64,000 nucleotides of DNA from REEB85 sp018971455 (GCA_028871195.1 JAGWNT010000005.1:1-64000), one strand, 5' to 3'. Positions 1 to 9,727 are shown, counted from the first letter of the stretch. A program made the numbers and translations. The notes: generated by a model not told the origin, from the sequence alone.

Positions 1-942
1 CATCCCCGCCAGAACATGCGCACAACGTGGGGTGAATGCGCAGCCCGGGGGAAGATTGGTCGGATCAGGAACGTTTCCCGCGATCGCCTCAAGCGCGACG
101 CGCTCGCCGCCGATGCGCAGGCGCGGCACGGAATGCAGCAGGCCGGTGGTGTAAGGCATCAAGGGCGTGCGGAGCAGCACATGCTTGGTGCCCTGCTCGA
201 CGACGCGCCCAGCGTACATTACCATCACCCGATCGGCGATTTCCGCGACCACACCGAGATTATGCGTGATGAAGATCACCGCCATGCCCGTGCGCTGTTG
301 CAGCCGGCGCAGCAGATCCAGAATCTGGGCCTGCACGGTTACGTCGAGTGCGGTGGTCGGCTCATCGGCGATCAGGAGCGCCGGATCGCAGGACAGCGCC
401 ATCGCGATCATCACGCGCTGGCGCATGCCTCCCGACAGATGGTGCGGATAGGCGGCGAGGCGCGCGCGTGGTTCGGGAATGCCGACCAGATCAAGCAGCT
501 CGGCCGCGGCATCCAGCGCGGCGGTGCGGGAGCCGCCCCTGTGCACGGAAATTGCCTCGGCAATCTGCTCGCCAACCGTGAGGACCGGGTTGAGCGAGGT
601 CATCGGCTCCTGGAAGATCATCGAGATACGGCCGCCGCGAAGGCCGCGCATTTTCTCGGGCGACAGCGCCAGCAGATCGAGCGGCTGCCCGTTTGCGTCG
701 CGCAGCAGCACGCGCCCGCTGACCAGGCAGCCGGGTGGCGGTGGGGTAAGGCGCATGATGGCAAGGCTGGTGACGCTCTTGCCGGATCCGGACTCACCGA
801 CGAGTGCGACGGTTTCGCCCGGGCGAACCGCGAACGACACGCCATTCAGTGCGGCCACCGTGCCGGCATCGCTGCGAAAGCGTACGGAGAGGTCTTCTAC
901 CTGGAGGAGGGCCCCCTTCTCCATGTTGGGCACACCGCTCAT
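1..942 (-). CDS. Dipeptide/oligopeptide ABC transporter ATP-binding protein (OppD/DppD type), 3' end outside window
   Basis: This is a cytoplasmic ATPase that powers a peptide-class ABC importer. The 314 visible codons show Walker [10 protein letters not shown]-loop FQEP, signature LSGGMRQR and Walker [13 protein letters not shown]. They are followed by the oligopeptide-type C-terminal extension, which has a cysteine in FTPRCAHV. The ATG overlaps the stop of the upstream permease gene by 3 nt, which fits one operon: binding protein, two permeases, then this ATPase. A second ATPase gene (DppF/OppF type) would be expected beyond the left window edge. The family call is firm, but the substrate is not known. 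Confidence 0.93.
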   Translation of the reverse strand, partial: MSGVPNMEKGALLQVEDLSVRFRSDAGTVAALNGVSFAVRPGETVALVGESGSGKSVTSLAIMRLTPPPPGCLVSGRVLLRDANGQPLDLLALSPEKMRGLRGGRISMIFQEPMTSLNPVLTVGEQIAEAISVHRGGSRTAALDAAAELLDLVGIPEPRARLAAYPHHLSGGMRQRVMIAMALSCDPALLIADEPTTALDVTVQAQILDLLRRLQQRTGMAVIFITHNLGVVAEIADRVMVMYAGRVVEQGTKHVLLRTPLMPYTTGLLHSVPRLRIGGERVALEAIAGNVPDPTNLPPGCAFTPRCAHVLAGM

Positions 943-1832
943 GGAAGGTCGAGCCGCGGATCGAGCGCGTCGCGCAACCCATCGCCCACAAAGTTGAAGC
1001 CGGTCACCGCAAGGGTGATGAACAAGCCCGGCAGCAAGGCGAGCCAGGGCGCGGTGGAGAGATATTCCTGCGCATTGTTCAGCATGTTGCCCCAGCTCGG
1101 GGTCGGCGGTTGGATGCCGTAGCCGAGGTAGCTCACATAGGCTTCCAGCAGGATGGCCCGGGCGACATTCAGCGTCGATGCGACAACGATCGGGGCAATT
1201 GCGTTCGGAAGCAGCTCGCGGAACATGATGTGCGCATCCGAGGCTCCCAGTGCCTGGGCCGCGACTGCGAAATCGCGCTCACGCAACGAGCGGATCTGCG
1301 CCTCGACGACGCGCGCCACCTCCATCCAGGCCGTTGCCGCGATAACCAGTGTGATGGCCAGAAGGTTGGGCTGCACGAACGCCGCCAGGGCCAGCAGCAA
1401 AAAGATCGAGGGAAAGCAGAGGACGGCATCAACGAAGCGCATCAGGGCCGTGCCGACAATTCCCCCGAAATATCCGGCAATTGTTCCAATGAAGGTTCCG
1501 ATGACGGTGCTGATCGCCATGGCCGCGAAGCCGACGGTGAGCGACACGCGCCCGGCCGTCATGAGGCGCGCGAGCAGGTCCCGTCCAAGCTCATCGGCCC
1601 CGAAGATATGCGCCCCTGAAAAAGGTTCGGCAAAGCGGTGCCGGATGTCGATACGAAGGTCATTGTAGGGCCAGAGATACGGGCCGACGGCGCAGAGCAG
1701 GACCAGCAGGACAATGGCCGCCAGGCCGAACAACGCCAGACGGTGGCGGACAAATCGGGCGAGGGCGCGGTTGTACGTCCGCCGGGATGAGGTCATGGAA
1801 GCGTTCGTGCTGATCTGTGCGGCTTCGGCCAT
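939..1832 (-). CDS. Peptide-type ABC transporter permease, DppC/OppC-like
   Basis: This 297-residue inner-membrane permease subunit has an N-terminal cytoplasmic tail, a first membrane segment at roughly residues 31-53, and a BPD_transp_1 domain. The EAA-type loop that docks the ATPase reads [17 protein letters not shown]. The [12 protein letters not shown] motif before the transmembrane domain is typical of DppC-like subunits. The gene starts 12 bp after the DppB-like gene and overlaps the ATPase gene downstream. It pairs with the DppB-like subunit to form the translocation channel. Substrate is not determined. Confidence 0.93.
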   Translation of the reverse strand: MAEAAQISTNASMTSSRRTYNRALARFVRHRLALFGLAAIVLLVLLCAVGPYLWPYNDLRIDIRHRFAEPFSGAHIFGADELGRDLLARLMTAGRVSLTVGFAAMAISTVIGTFIGTIAGYFGGIVGTALMRFVDAVLCFPSIFLLLALAAFVQPNLLAITLVIAATAWMEVARVVEAQIRSLRERDFAVAAQALGASDAHIMFRELLPNAIAPIVVASTLNVARAILLEAYVSYLGYGIQPPTPSWGNMLNNAQEYLSTAPWLALLPGLFITLAVTGFNFVGDGLRDALDPRLDLP

Positions 1833-1844
1833 GCAATCATGCCC

Positions 1845-2795
1845 TCAATCGAGCCGGATGCGCGGATCGGCGACCGCATAAAGCACGTCAGCAAGCAGGT
1901 TCCCGATGAGCACGAGGATCGCGGAGAACATCAGAATTCCCATGACCACCGGATAGTCGCGGTAGCCGATGGAATCCAGAAACAGCCGCCCCATGCCGGG
2001 CCAGGTGAACACGGTCTCGGTCACCAGGGCTCCGGACAGCAATGTCGGCAGTTGCAGGCCGGCGATGGTGATCATGGGCAGCAGCGCGTTGCGGATGGTG
2101 TGGCGAATCAGCACCCGGCGTTCCGGCACGCCGTTCGCGCGCGCGGTGCGGATATAATCCTGGTTCACGACCTCGAGCATGGAGGCGCGCATGTAGCGGC
2201 TCCAGATCGCGATCGTGACAAGGGCGAGGACGAGCGACGGCGCGATCAGGTGCCGCGCGTAGTCGAGAAATGACCCGTCGCCGATTGTGTAAAGATTTCC
2301 AGGTGGCAGCCACGCCAGCTTGACCGAAAAGATATAGATGACCACGAGGCCGAACCAGAAGGTGGGGACCGACAGCGCGACCATGGCGCCGACGGTGGCG
2401 AGATAGTCAAACACGGAATAGCGGCGAATGGCGCCCAGCACGCCGACCCAGGTGCCGAGCAGAAGGGCGATGATGGTCGAGCTCACCATCAACTCGAGGG
2501 TTGGCCAAAGATGGGCGCCGATGACGGACAGCACCGGCTGGCTATCGCGGTAGGACCGCCCCCACTCGCCAACCAGCATGCGCCGGAACCACTCCCAGTA
2601 TTGCACCGGCAACGGCCGATCGAGCCCCATCTGGTGCGCAATCACCTTGAGCTGCGCCGCCGTCATGCCGGGGATCAGCGTAAATTGCGCGAGCGGTCCG
2701 CCGGGCGCGAGGTGCAGCACCGCGAACCCGATGATCGAGACCAGCCAGAGCAGCAACAGGTATTGCGCCATACGACGAAGAAGGAAGCTGCTCAC
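1845..2795 (-). CDS. Peptide-type ABC transporter permease, DppB/OppB-like
   Basis: This 316-residue protein starts with the typical DppB layout: a membrane segment at residues 8-28 followed by a periplasmic loop, then the BPD_transp_1 core. The ATPase-coupling loop is ARANGVPERRVLIRHTIRN. It is the second gene of the leftward operon, 80 bp after the binding-protein gene. The short gap and the following order of permease and ATPase support cotranscription. It forms half of the inner-membrane channel. Confidence 0.93.
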   Translation of the reverse strand: MSSFLLRRMAQYLLLLWLVSIIGFAVLHLAPGGPLAQFTLIPGMTAAQLKVIAHQMGLDRPLPVQYWEWFRRMLVGEWGRSYRDSQPVLSVIGAHLWPTLELMVSSTIIALLLGTWVGVLGAIRRYSVFDYLATVGAMVALSVPTFWFGLVVIYIFSVKLAWLPPGNLYTIGDGSFLDYARHLIAPSLVLALVTIAIWSRYMRASMLEVVNQDYIRTARANGVPERRVLIRHTIRNALLPMITIAGLQLPTLLSGALVTETVFTWPGMGRLFLDSIGYRDYPVVMGILMFSAILVLIGNLLADVLYAVADPRIRLD

Positions 2796-2875
2796 CGCGC
2801 CGTACCTGCCGGGTTATTCTGGCATGCGGAATGGCGGCACCGCCATCCCGCATGCTCTCATTGGCGCTCGCGCCG

Positions 2876-4564
2876 TCAGGTCGCCCAGTACCATGTGTTC
2901 ACATTCCACGTGTTGACGGACACGTAGACGCTCGGCGCGTAGCCGACCAGGCCCTTCTTTGTGCCCTCAACCGTGGCGTACTGGAAGATCGGCAGCAGCG
3001 GCATGTCCTGCCGGATGATCTCGGCCGCCTGCCAGTAATTCTTCTGCCTGACGGCGCGATCGAAAGTCGTTGCCGCTCCCAGCAGCAGCTTGTCCACCTC
3101 CGGGTTCGCATACTCCATCGTATTCTGCCCTGCCCCACCCTTGGCCGGGATGGCGGTGCTGAGGAAGAACTGCGAGACATCCGGATCCGGCCCGGTCATG
3201 AAATCCTCGCCGACCATGACGGAATCGTACTGGGACTTGTTGAAATAGTCGCCCCATATCACCGCGGGCGGCATATTCTTGATCTTCATCTCGACGCCGA
3301 TATCGTGCCAGTTCTGCTGCAGAAGCTGCTGGGCCTGCTCGCGCACATGGTTGCCCGCAGTGGTGGAGTTCTGGAAGCTGAGGCGCACCCCACCCTTTGC
3401 CCGAATCCCGTCCGAACCCGGTTTCCAGCCCGCCGCATCAAGCGTCGCCTTGGCTTTGGCCGGATCATAGGCATGTGGCGCGACATGCGGATTGAATGCC
3501 CAGGACTGGGTGGGCAGATAGGTCGATGTCGGCTTCGGCAAACCGTAGTAGATTTGCTCGATGATGGATTTGTTATCCATGCCGTAATAGAGCGCCTGCC
3601 GTACCGCACGGTCCTGGAATTGCGGTTTCGAGAGGTTGAGCATGATGCTCTCGATGAAAGGCGCCGGCCCGACAACAACATTGCGGTCCGTCAGCTTCTT
3701 CGCCTGCCCGTAATGGTCCGCGGTGATGCCCTGAAGACCGATGTAATCAATCGCGCCGGTCTGGAACTGCGTGAACATGACCGTCAGATCTGGAATGTAT
3801 TTGAAGATGACTTCTTCCAGATAGGGGCCGGTGCCGAAGAAATGCGGATTCGCCGCAAGGGTGATATGGTCTCCGGGCACACGCTCCTTCCACATGAAGG
3901 GGCCAGTGCCGACGGGCGCGTTGTTGAATGGCGAGGTGTTCGGGTCGGCCGCCTTGCCGAGGATGTGGGCGGGGACGATGAAGGTCCAGCTCAGGATGGA
4001 GACGAAGGGCGCAAACGGCTTCGATATCTTCCAGGAGACCTCGGTGGGACTCTCCACCTTGATATCTTCCATCAGCTCGTATCCGCCACGAGACCACGCG
4101 CGGAATTTCGGATTCTTCAAAAGCTCGAAGGTGAACTTCACATCATCGGCGGTGAACGGCGCGCCATCGTGCCATTTCACCCCGGGGCGCAGCTTCACCT
4201 TCCACGACAACCCATCCTTCGACAGGCCGCCATTTGCAACCGTCGGCATCTCGGCGGCGAGCTGCGGCACAATCTCGCCGTTCTGATTGGCGATCCAGAG
4301 CGGGCTGAACAGGTTCCAGTAGATGCCCTGATCCACCTCGATATGAGGCATCAGCGGATTGAAAACCGTCGGCTCCTGCGAGAAGCCGATGATCACATGC
4401 CCCGTCGGATGGGCCGGCGGCTTGGTCTGTGCCTGCGCGGAGACCGGCCGGACCAGGCCTGCCATGCCGGCGGCGACACCGGTGCCAAGCAACTGCCGCC
4501 GGGAAAGCCCGTGCGCGGCATTCATAAGAAACTGCCCAGATTTGCGGAAACTGTCATTGGTCAT
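2876..4564 (-). CDS. ABC transporter substrate-binding protein, family 5 (SBP_bac_5)
   Basis: This 562-residue periplasmic binding protein of the peptide/nickel/opine family is the first gene of the leftward importer operon. The N-terminus carries a twin-arginine-like signal, SRRQLLGTG, followed by an Ala/Gly-rich stretch and a probable cleavage near VSAQAQ. The start at 4564 was chosen because AAGGAG (complement of 4571-4576) lies just upstream. The reading frame stays open to 4618, but that longer version would put the signal about 50 residues inside the protein. Family 5 proteins bind peptides, opines, sugar conjugates or metals, so the ligand is not predictable from this alone. The neighbouring amine oxidases suggest an amino-acid derivative. 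Confidence 0.92.
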   Translation of the reverse strand: MTNDSFRKSGQFLMNAAHGLSRRQLLGTGVAAGMAGLVRPVSAQAQTKPPAHPTGHVIIGFSQEPTVFNPLMPHIEVDQGIYWNLFSPLWIANQNGEIVPQLAAEMPTVANGGLSKDGLSWKVKLRPGVKWHDGAPFTADDVKFTFELLKNPKFRAWSRGGYELMEDIKVESPTEVSWKISKPFAPFVSILSWTFIVPAHILGKAADPNTSPFNNAPVGTGPFMWKERVPGDHITLAANPHFFGTGPYLEEVIFKYIPDLTVMFTQFQTGAIDYIGLQGITADHYGQAKKLTDRNVVVGPAPFIESIMLNLSKPQFQDRAVRQALYYGMDNKSIIEQIYYGLPKPTSTYLPTQSWAFNPHVAPHAYDPAKAKATLDAAGWKPGSDGIRAKGGVRLSFQNSTTAGNHVREQAQQLLQQNWHDIGVEMKIKNMPPAVIWGDYFNKSQYDSVMVGEDFMTGPDPDVSQFFLSTAIPAKGGAGQNTMEYANPEVDKLLLGAATTFDRAVRQKNYWQAAEIIRQDMPLLPIFQYATVEGTKKGLVGYAPSVYVSVNTWNVNTWYWAT

Positions 4565-4906
4565 TCGGACCTCCTTGCGTCGCATGGACCAGCACGTTGC
4601 TGTCATGATTCGATCCAAGCCTCAAAGACGCGAAGGTCAGATCGCGCAACCGACGGCATATGCAAAAAACTATGGTGCCGATCTTGACGCGTTGTCAATC
4701 GGCCTCAGCGGCGTTCAAGGCCTTGGCAAACTTCGCAGGATCATCAAGCAGAGCACGGCACCGCGACGTCGGGCGGCCGCGCTGTTGCGTTCCCGTTGGT
4801 GCCTCCGCGCCGCGTCGATTTGCAGCCCGTGACGGCGTGCGGCCCGATTGACTTCATGGAGACGCGGGCTGAAGCTGGCCGTGTCACGATATGCAAGGCG
4901 GTTTCC
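4565..4906. other. Divergent intergenic region between importer operon and flavin oxidase gene
   Basis: No convincing gene is seen in these 342 bp. The region separates a leftward binding-protein gene from a rightward oxidase gene, so it must hold promoters for both. It contains an A-rich patch around 4663-4669 and a perfect interrupted inverted repeat TTGAC-N5-GTCAA at 4684-4698. The rightward oxidase frame is open from 4796, so part of this region could be coding if an earlier start is used. Confidence 0.5.
4669..4698 (-). promoter_or_regulatory. Candidate promoter with overlapping inverted repeat for the importer operon
   Basis: Read leftward, TTGACA (4698-4693) is followed after 18 bp by CATAGT (4674-4669). 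The first is a perfect sigma-70 -35 match and the second matches 4 of 6 bases of the -10. The -35 lies inside the inverted repeat TTGAC-N5-GTCAA at 4684-4698, a layout typical of a repressor or activator operator. This is inferred from sequence only. Confidence 0.4.
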
Positions 4907-6235
4907 ATGGGACCTGTCGTTGATCAGGTGCGGTCCGACGCGCAGGCACCTGCGCATACCGGCGTCGTGGTCATCGGTGGCGGGATCATCGGAGTCAGCA
5001 CGGCCTTCTTCCTGGCGCAGAAGGGTGTGCCTGTGGTGCTGTGCGAGAAGGGCCATATCGCCGGCGAGCAATCCAGCCGCAACTGGGGCTGGTGCCGCAA
5101 GATGGGGCGGGATCCGCGCGAGATCCCCCTCGTGATCGAGAGCCTGCGGCTCTGGGCCGACATGAACAAGGTGACCGGTGCGGAGACCGGGTTTCGCCAG
5201 ACGGGCCTGCTGTTCCTTTGCGAGACGGACAAGGACGTCGCGGCGAACGAAGCCTGGCTCGAACATGCGCGCGCGCATCAGCTGGACACCCGCATGATCA
5301 CGGCGGCCGAAGTCGAAAGCCTTGCCCCGGGTGGCGCAATGCCTGTGAAAAGCGCGCTGTACACGCCGAGCGACGGGCGCGCCGAACCGCAGAAGGCGGC
5401 CCCCGCGATTGCCGAGGCCGCACGCCGGATGGGCGCCGTGATCCTTACCGGCTGTGCCGTTCGCGGCGTCGAAACTGCCGGCGGAAAAGTGGTGGGGGTG
5501 GTAACCGAGAAGGGGCGCATCGCCTGCGATGCGGTGGTGCTGGCGGGTGGCGCATGGTCGCGGCTGTTCTGCGGCAATCTCGGCGTGCGGCTTCCACAAT
5601 TGAAGGTCCGCTCTTCGGTGATGCGGACCGAGCCGCTGGACGGCGCGCCGGAGGTTGCCATGATGGGCCACGCCTTCGGCGTGCGCAAGCGCCTCGATGG
5701 CGGCTACACCATCGCCAATCGCGAGGCGAACATCGCCGAGCTCGTGCCGGACAGTTTCCGCCTGTTCTTCGACTTTCTGCCAGCCCTGCTGGCGGAATGG
5801 CGGACGCTGCGGCTGCGCCTGGGTTCGCGATTTCTCGCGGAATGGAACACGCCTGGAAAGTGGCCGCTCGATCGGCCATCTCCGTTCGAGGCCATGCGTG
5901 TGCTGGATCCGGAGCCGGCCAAATCGATCAACACGGCGGCGCTGGCTGCGCTGGCGCGGGCGTTTCCGGTGTTCAGCCAGGCCCGCATCGCACAGCAATG
6001 GGCCGGGATGATCGACGTGACCCCCGATGTCGTGCCGGTGATCGGTCCGGTCGAGACCGTGCCCGGGTTCTTCATCGCCACCGGCTTTTCCGGCCACGGC
6101 TTCGGCATCGGCCCGGGCGCAGGGCGGCTGATGGCCGACCTTGTGACAGGTGATGCGCCGGTGGTCGATCCGGCGGCGTTCCGCCTCTCGCGTTTCACGG
6201 ATGGATCCAGGCCCCGCCCGACCTCAGCCGTGTAG
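4907..6235 (+). CDS. FAD-dependent oxidoreductase of the DAO fold (amino-acid/amine oxidase type)
   Basis: About 442 residues with an N-terminal dinucleotide-binding motif VVVIGGGIIGVSTAFFLAQ and a C-terminal FAD-contact motif GFSGHGFGIGPGAGRL. The segment EQSSRNWGWCRK after the first beta-alpha unit recurs almost unchanged in the paralogue at 15867-17243. Such enzymes oxidise a C-N bond in D-amino acids, sarcosine or gamma-glutamyl amines, with transfer to oxygen or the respiratory chain. The ATG at 4907 puts the FAD motif near residue 18; ATGs at 4796 and 4856 are also in frame. The gene is divergent from the importer operon. Its 3' end overlaps the end of the convergent 6224-7348 gene by 12 bp. 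Confidence 0.88.
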   Translation: MGPVVDQVRSDAQAPAHTGVVVIGGGIIGVSTAFFLAQKGVPVVLCEKGHIAGEQSSRNWGWCRKMGRDPREIPLVIESLRLWADMNKVTGAETGFRQTGLLFLCETDKDVAANEAWLEHARAHQLDTRMITAAEVESLAPGGAMPVKSALYTPSDGRAEPQKAAPAIAEAARRMGAVILTGCAVRGVETAGGKVVGVVTEKGRIACDAVVLAGGAWSRLFCGNLGVRLPQLKVRSSVMRTEPLDGAPEVAMMGHAFGVRKRLDGGYTIANREANIAELVPDSFRLFFDFLPALLAEWRTLRLRLGSRFLAEWNTPGKWPLDRPSPFEAMRVLDPEPAKSINTAALAALARAFPVFSQARIAQQWAGMIDVTPDVVPVIGPVETVPGFFIATGFSGHGFGIGPGAGRLMADLVTGDAPVVDPAAFRLSRFTDGSRPRPTSAV

Positions 6236-7348
6236 CGGATCCTGCGGCCCGAACCGGTCGATGCGGAAGGGTTCGAGCGGAACATCGGTCCTGCCATCCA
6301 GAAGGATCTCACTCAGGATCGCGCCGATTGCTGGCGCAAGCTGAAAGCCGTGACCTGAAAAGCCGAATGCGTGCAGCAGGCCGGGCGTTGTGCGGCTGGG
6401 GCCGATCACGGGGATATGGTCCGGCATCTCGCCGTCGATGCCGGTCCAGCTTCGGATGACCTGTGCGCCGGCAAGGTGCGGAACGAGTTCCAAGGCCAGG
6501 TTCATGCCGGTGAGACTGACATGCGGCAATGGGCGGGCGGCCGGGCGGCCGGGGTCGCTCTCGCCGCGGCCGCCGCCAAAGATGACGTTGCCGCGACGGA
6601 TCTGCCGAAGATAGACATTGCCGCCGACGACGCCGAGATTCGGCTCGATCACATAGGGCAGCGGCTCGGTCACCAGCATGTTCGGACTGAGCGGGCTGAC
6701 CGGGACGGGTTCGCCGAATGCCGCCGCGACCTCGCCACCCCAGTAGCCTGCGACATTCAGCAGCGCGGGGGCACGGAAGGTTTCGCCCGCCGCCTGCACG
6801 GTGAATTGAGCGCCGTCATGCGCAAGCCCGGCCACGGCCGAATTTTCACGAATCACCGCTCCGGCCGCGCGCGCCGCCCGCGCCAGCGCCGGCGCAAGCA
6901 GGCGCGGATTGGCGACGCCGTCATCCGGCGCCAGTGATCCGGCGACGATTGTGGGACCGAGCCAGGAATAGGCTTCGTGGATGGCATTGCGGCCGATCAT
7001 GCGTAGCGGCAGGTCATGCGCCTTCGCCACCTCCATGTAGGCAACAAGATCGGCCTCCTCGGTCGCGTTGCGGGCCAGCTTGAGATGTCCGGTCGCCTCG
7101 AACTCGCAATTCGTCCCGATCAGCGCCGGCAACCGCCCCCAGATCTCACGGGCACGCCGGGCGATCGGCAGCTCCGCCGGGTGGCGGCCCTGCTGGCGCA
7201 CCCCGCCATAATTAACGCCGGAGGCCTGTCCGCCGACCAGCCCCCGCTCCAGCAGAACGCAGCGCACCTTGCGCAGCGCCAGATGCAGCGCGGCCGAGCA
7301 GCCGGCGCCACCACCACCGACGATCAGGACATCCGCTTGCGTCGTCAT
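6224..7348 (-). CDS. FAD oxidase subunit, HcnC/opine-oxidase-beta-like (DAO fold)
   Basis: A 374-residue flavoprotein with the FAD-binding motif LIVGGGGAGCSAALHL at the N-terminus and the C-terminal motif FGFSGHGFQLAPAIGAIL. It is the last gene of a leftward four-gene overlapping operon: short-chain dehydrogenase, [2Fe-2S] protein, NAD/FAD-type subunit, then this gene. Its ATG overlaps the previous stop by 4 nt. The same three protein types form hydrogen cyanide synthase, octopine/nopaline oxidase and heterotrimeric D-hydroxyproline dehydrogenase. This chain would hold the substrate-oxidising FAD. The substrate remains open. Confidence 0.88.
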   Translation of the reverse strand: MTTQADVLIVGGGGAGCSAALHLALRKVRCVLLERGLVGGQASGVNYGGVRQQGRHPAELPIARRAREIWGRLPALIGTNCEFEATGHLKLARNATEEADLVAYMEVAKAHDLPLRMIGRNAIHEAYSWLGPTIVAGSLAPDDGVANPRLLAPALARAARAAGAVIRENSAVAGLAHDGAQFTVQAAGETFRAPALLNVAGYWGGEVAAAFGEPVPVSPLSPNMLVTEPLPYVIEPNLGVVGGNVYLRQIRRGNVIFGGGRGESDPGRPAARPLPHVSLTGMNLALELVPHLAGAQVIRSWTGIDGEMPDHIPVIGPSRTTPGLLHAFGFSGHGFQLAPAIGAILSEILLDGRTDVPLEPFRIDRFGPQDPLHG

Positions 7349-8721
7349 GGCGCCGAGCCCGGACTGCGAGGCATGATCGGGATGGGCTTGACCGGCGGCT
7401 GACCACGCAGGCGACCAACCGATTCAAGCGGACACGCGAGCGCCGCCGCGAGAACTTCCGCCGCCGGAGGGCTGCACAGGCGCCCCTGGCAACGCCCCAT
7501 GCCGATCCGGCTGAGGGCCTTCGCACGATTCACCTCCGCGGCGGGCAGGGTGGTGCCGGCGCGGGCGGTGGCCCGCAACTCTCCTGCCGTCACGGATTCA
7601 CAACGGCAAAGGATGGTCTCGTCCGGCATGGTGGCGGCGAGCCGGGCGGGAAAAGGAAACGCCGCATCCAGGGCCGAGCGGAACGCCCCATGGCGAGCCA
7701 GCGCCGCATCCAGCCGAGTGACTTCGCCGTGATCCACCGCCAGGCCGCGTGCCGCAACGATGGCCCAGGCGCCCCGCGCTCCGGCAAGTTCGGCGACGTC
7801 CGCACCCGCGATCCGTGCACCATCCCCGGCCAGGAAGATGCTCGGGTTCGCGGTGGCGCCGCTCGCATCCTGCTGGGGGAGGAAGGCGCGCTGCGCGGCA
7901 TTGAACGCAAAGGGCACGCCGGCGAGATCGGCCAGCTGCGTCTCCGGCTTGAGCCCCCAACCGAGTGCCACCGCGTCGCAGGCGATCTGCTGCTCGCTGC
8001 CGCTGGTGCGGATGCGCAAGCCATCCACGGCCTCAGAGCCCAGGATCGCGAGCGGCGTCGCACCTTCGATGATTGGAACACCGTGGGCGCGCAGCCAGCC
8101 AACGTAGTAAAAGCCCTTCGCGAATGTCGCTCCGCCGCGCAGCAGACCGGGCATGGCACGAAGCTTCGTCGTGAACGCTGTGGTATCGACCACCGCGGCA
8201 ACCGTGGCCCCGGCCCGCGCGTATTGGTAGGCAACAAGCCAGAGCAGCGGGCCGGTGCCGACGAAGGCAACGCGGTGGCCGATGGCGCAGCCTTGCGCCT
8301 TCAGCGCGATCTGCGATCCGCCGAGGGAGGTGACACCGGGAAGCGTCCATCCGGGAAGCGGGACAATGCGATCCGTCGCGCCGGTGCACAGCAGCGCGTG
8401 GCCGAACGGGACCTCTCCCATGTCCCCTGCGTGGCTGGTGAACAGGATATTCTGGCGGATGTTCCAGACCAATGTCTCGGGGCGGAATTCGATGTGCGGA
8501 CGCAGCGCGTCGAATGCGGCGTGCAATGCGCGGGCCTTGGCCGCCTCGAATCCGTACAGCGTCTTGTCGGTGCGGGTGAAGCCCCTCGGTGGGCGCTGAT
8601 AGATTCTGCCGCCGGAATCGGGGGCCTCGTCGATCACCACCGGGCGCAGTCCCGCGCGCACCAGCACCTCGGCCGCGCGCGTGCCGGCGGGGCCGGCGCC
8701 AACAATTGCGACATCCGTCAT
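7345..8721 (-). CDS. NAD(P)/FAD-type oxidoreductase subunit with C-terminal [2Fe-2S] domain, HcnB/OoxA-like
   Basis: A 458-residue protein with the motif DVAIVGAGPAGTRAAEVL at the start and a second Rossmann-type motif VAFVGTGPLLW near the middle. Its C-terminal BFD-like domain has four cysteines, in ILCRCESVT and GMGRCQGRLC. It matches the alpha chain of opine oxidases and HcnB. The frame is open upstream to 9084, but the true start is the ATG at 8721, which overlaps the stop of the upstream ferredoxin-like gene by 4 nt. The second set has a similar protein at 11158-12552. It should pass electrons between the small [2Fe-2S] chain and the oxidase chain. Confidence 0.9.
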   Translation of the reverse strand: MTDVAIVGAGPAGTRAAEVLVRAGLRPVVIDEAPDSGGRIYQRPPRGFTRTDKTLYGFEAAKARALHAAFDALRPHIEFRPETLVWNIRQNILFTSHAGDMGEVPFGHALLCTGATDRIVPLPGWTLPGVTSLGGSQIALKAQGCAIGHRVAFVGTGPLLWLVAYQYARAGATVAAVVDTTAFTTKLRAMPGLLRGGATFAKGFYYVGWLRAHGVPIIEGATPLAILGSEAVDGLRIRTSGSEQQIACDAVALGWGLKPETQLADLAGVPFAFNAAQRAFLPQQDASGATANPSIFLAGDGARIAGADVAELAGARGAWAIVAARGLAVDHGEVTRLDAALARHGAFRSALDAAFPFPARLAATMPDETILCRCESVTAGELRATARAGTTLPAAEVNRAKALSRIGMGRCQGRLCSPPAAEVLAAALACPLESVGRLRGQPPVKPIPIMPRSPGSAP

Positions 8722-8990
8722 GACCGAACGATCCGCATGTCGGCCGCGATGTAGGTCGTGCAGGCGCGTTGGCGGCCTGCCCCCTCCACCGTGACCCAGC
8801 AATCCTGGCACGCACCCATCCAACAGAATCCGGCGCGGTTTCCACCATCGAACTCGCTGCGGCGAACATGGTCCGAATTGGCGAGGATGGCGGTGAGCAG
8901 CGTATCCCCGGCCAGGGCCGAGGCCGGCTGCCCGTCCAGCACGAAGGCGATGACGGGCCGGGCTGTTTCGGCAAGGCGTTTGAGCTTCAC
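8718..8990 (-). CDS. Small (2Fe-2S)-binding protein, HcnA-like subunit
   Basis: About 90 residues with plant-type ferredoxin cysteines in FCWMGACQDCW and a fourth in QRACTTYI. This is the gamma/HcnA-type chain of the three-subunit amine oxidases. I place the start at a GTG (8990) that overlaps the stop of the preceding dehydrogenase gene (GTGA). A TTG at 9011 would add seven residues and overlap that gene by 25 nt. Its stop overlaps the ATG of the HcnB-like gene. The tight overlaps suggest stoichiometric synthesis of the complex. Confidence 0.87.
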   Translation of the reverse strand: MKLKRLAETARPVIAFVLDGQPASALAGDTLLTAILANSDHVRRSEFDGGNRAGFCWMGACQDCWVTVEGAGRQRACTTYIAADMRIVRS

Positions 8991-9727
8991 AGCATGTCTT
9001 CCCGCCGGCAATTGACCAGCAACTCCGCAATGGCGGCGTTGTTGGACAGGCGAAGCACGGTCTCGACGAGCTGGGCAATGTCACCTGGCTGCGTCATCTT
9101 CTCGCGCGCCCAGGTGGTGACGTCGGCGGTCATATCGGTGGCAACGAAGCCCGGGCATAGTGCCGTCGCGCGGATCCCCTGCTCCCATCCGGTGCGCCGG
9201 ATCGCATGGGTGAGCGCCACGAGGGCGAACTTGGACATCGCATAGCCGATATTCTCGTTCGCCACGCGCTTGCCGGACAGTGAGGCGATGTTGACCACGC
9301 GGCCCTCGCCACTACGCGAGAGATAGGGCAGGGCGAGGCGGACAAGCCGCATCGGGCCCTTCACGTTGACGGACCACATGCGGTCGAGCGCCGTCTCATC
9401 CTCGTCCACAAGGGATGCCATCGGGTTGATGCCCGCCGCATTCACCAGGCCATCGATCCTGCCGAATCGCTCATGCGTGGCGGCGATCCAGTTCCGGGCG
9501 CTGGACAGGCTTTCCGCGTCATACCGATGGGCGAGGAGGCGGTCGGTGCCGTCGAGGCCGCGCGGGTCGCGCAGACCGGCGGAGACGAGAAAGCCCGCCT
9601 CGACCAGGCGGGTGACGACGGCGCGGCCAATCCCGCGCGATGCCCCCGACACCATGATGACGCGCCCGGATGGATCTAGCACGATGCCGTCTCCTGTTGC
9701 ATGGCCGTCCGAGATTGAGCTCGGCAT
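8987..9727 (-). CDS. Short-chain dehydrogenase/reductase (SDR)
   Basis: A 246-residue classical SDR. It shows the cofactor motif SGASRGIGRAV, structural VNAAG, catalytic serine in VVNIASLSG and the catalytic pair YAMSK. The ATG at 9727 is used. The frame is open much further upstream, but that extension runs antisense into the divergent oxidase gene and is Arg-rich, as expected of a shadow. This is the first gene of the leftward operon encoding the three-subunit flavin oxidase. It may oxidise or reduce a carbonyl or alcohol made by that oxidase, or prepare its substrate. The pathway is not known. Confidence 0.9.
   Translation of the reverse strand: MPSSISDGHATGDGIVLDPSGRVIMVSGASRGIGRAVVTRLVEAGFLVSAGLRDPRGLDGTDRLLAHRYDAESLSSARNWIAATHERFGRIDGLVNAAGINPMASLVDEDETALDRMWSVNVKGPMRLVRLALPYLSRSGEGRVVNIASLSGKRVANENIGYAMSKFALVALTHAIRRTGWEQGIRATALCPGFVATDMTADVTTWAREKMTQPGDIAQLVETVLRLSNNAAIAELLVNCRREDML

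Noticed and set aside
16..1122. A plus-strand open frame at the left edge
   Set aside because: The minus strand encodes an ABC ATPase with Walker A, signature and Walker B, so the plus frame is a shadow.
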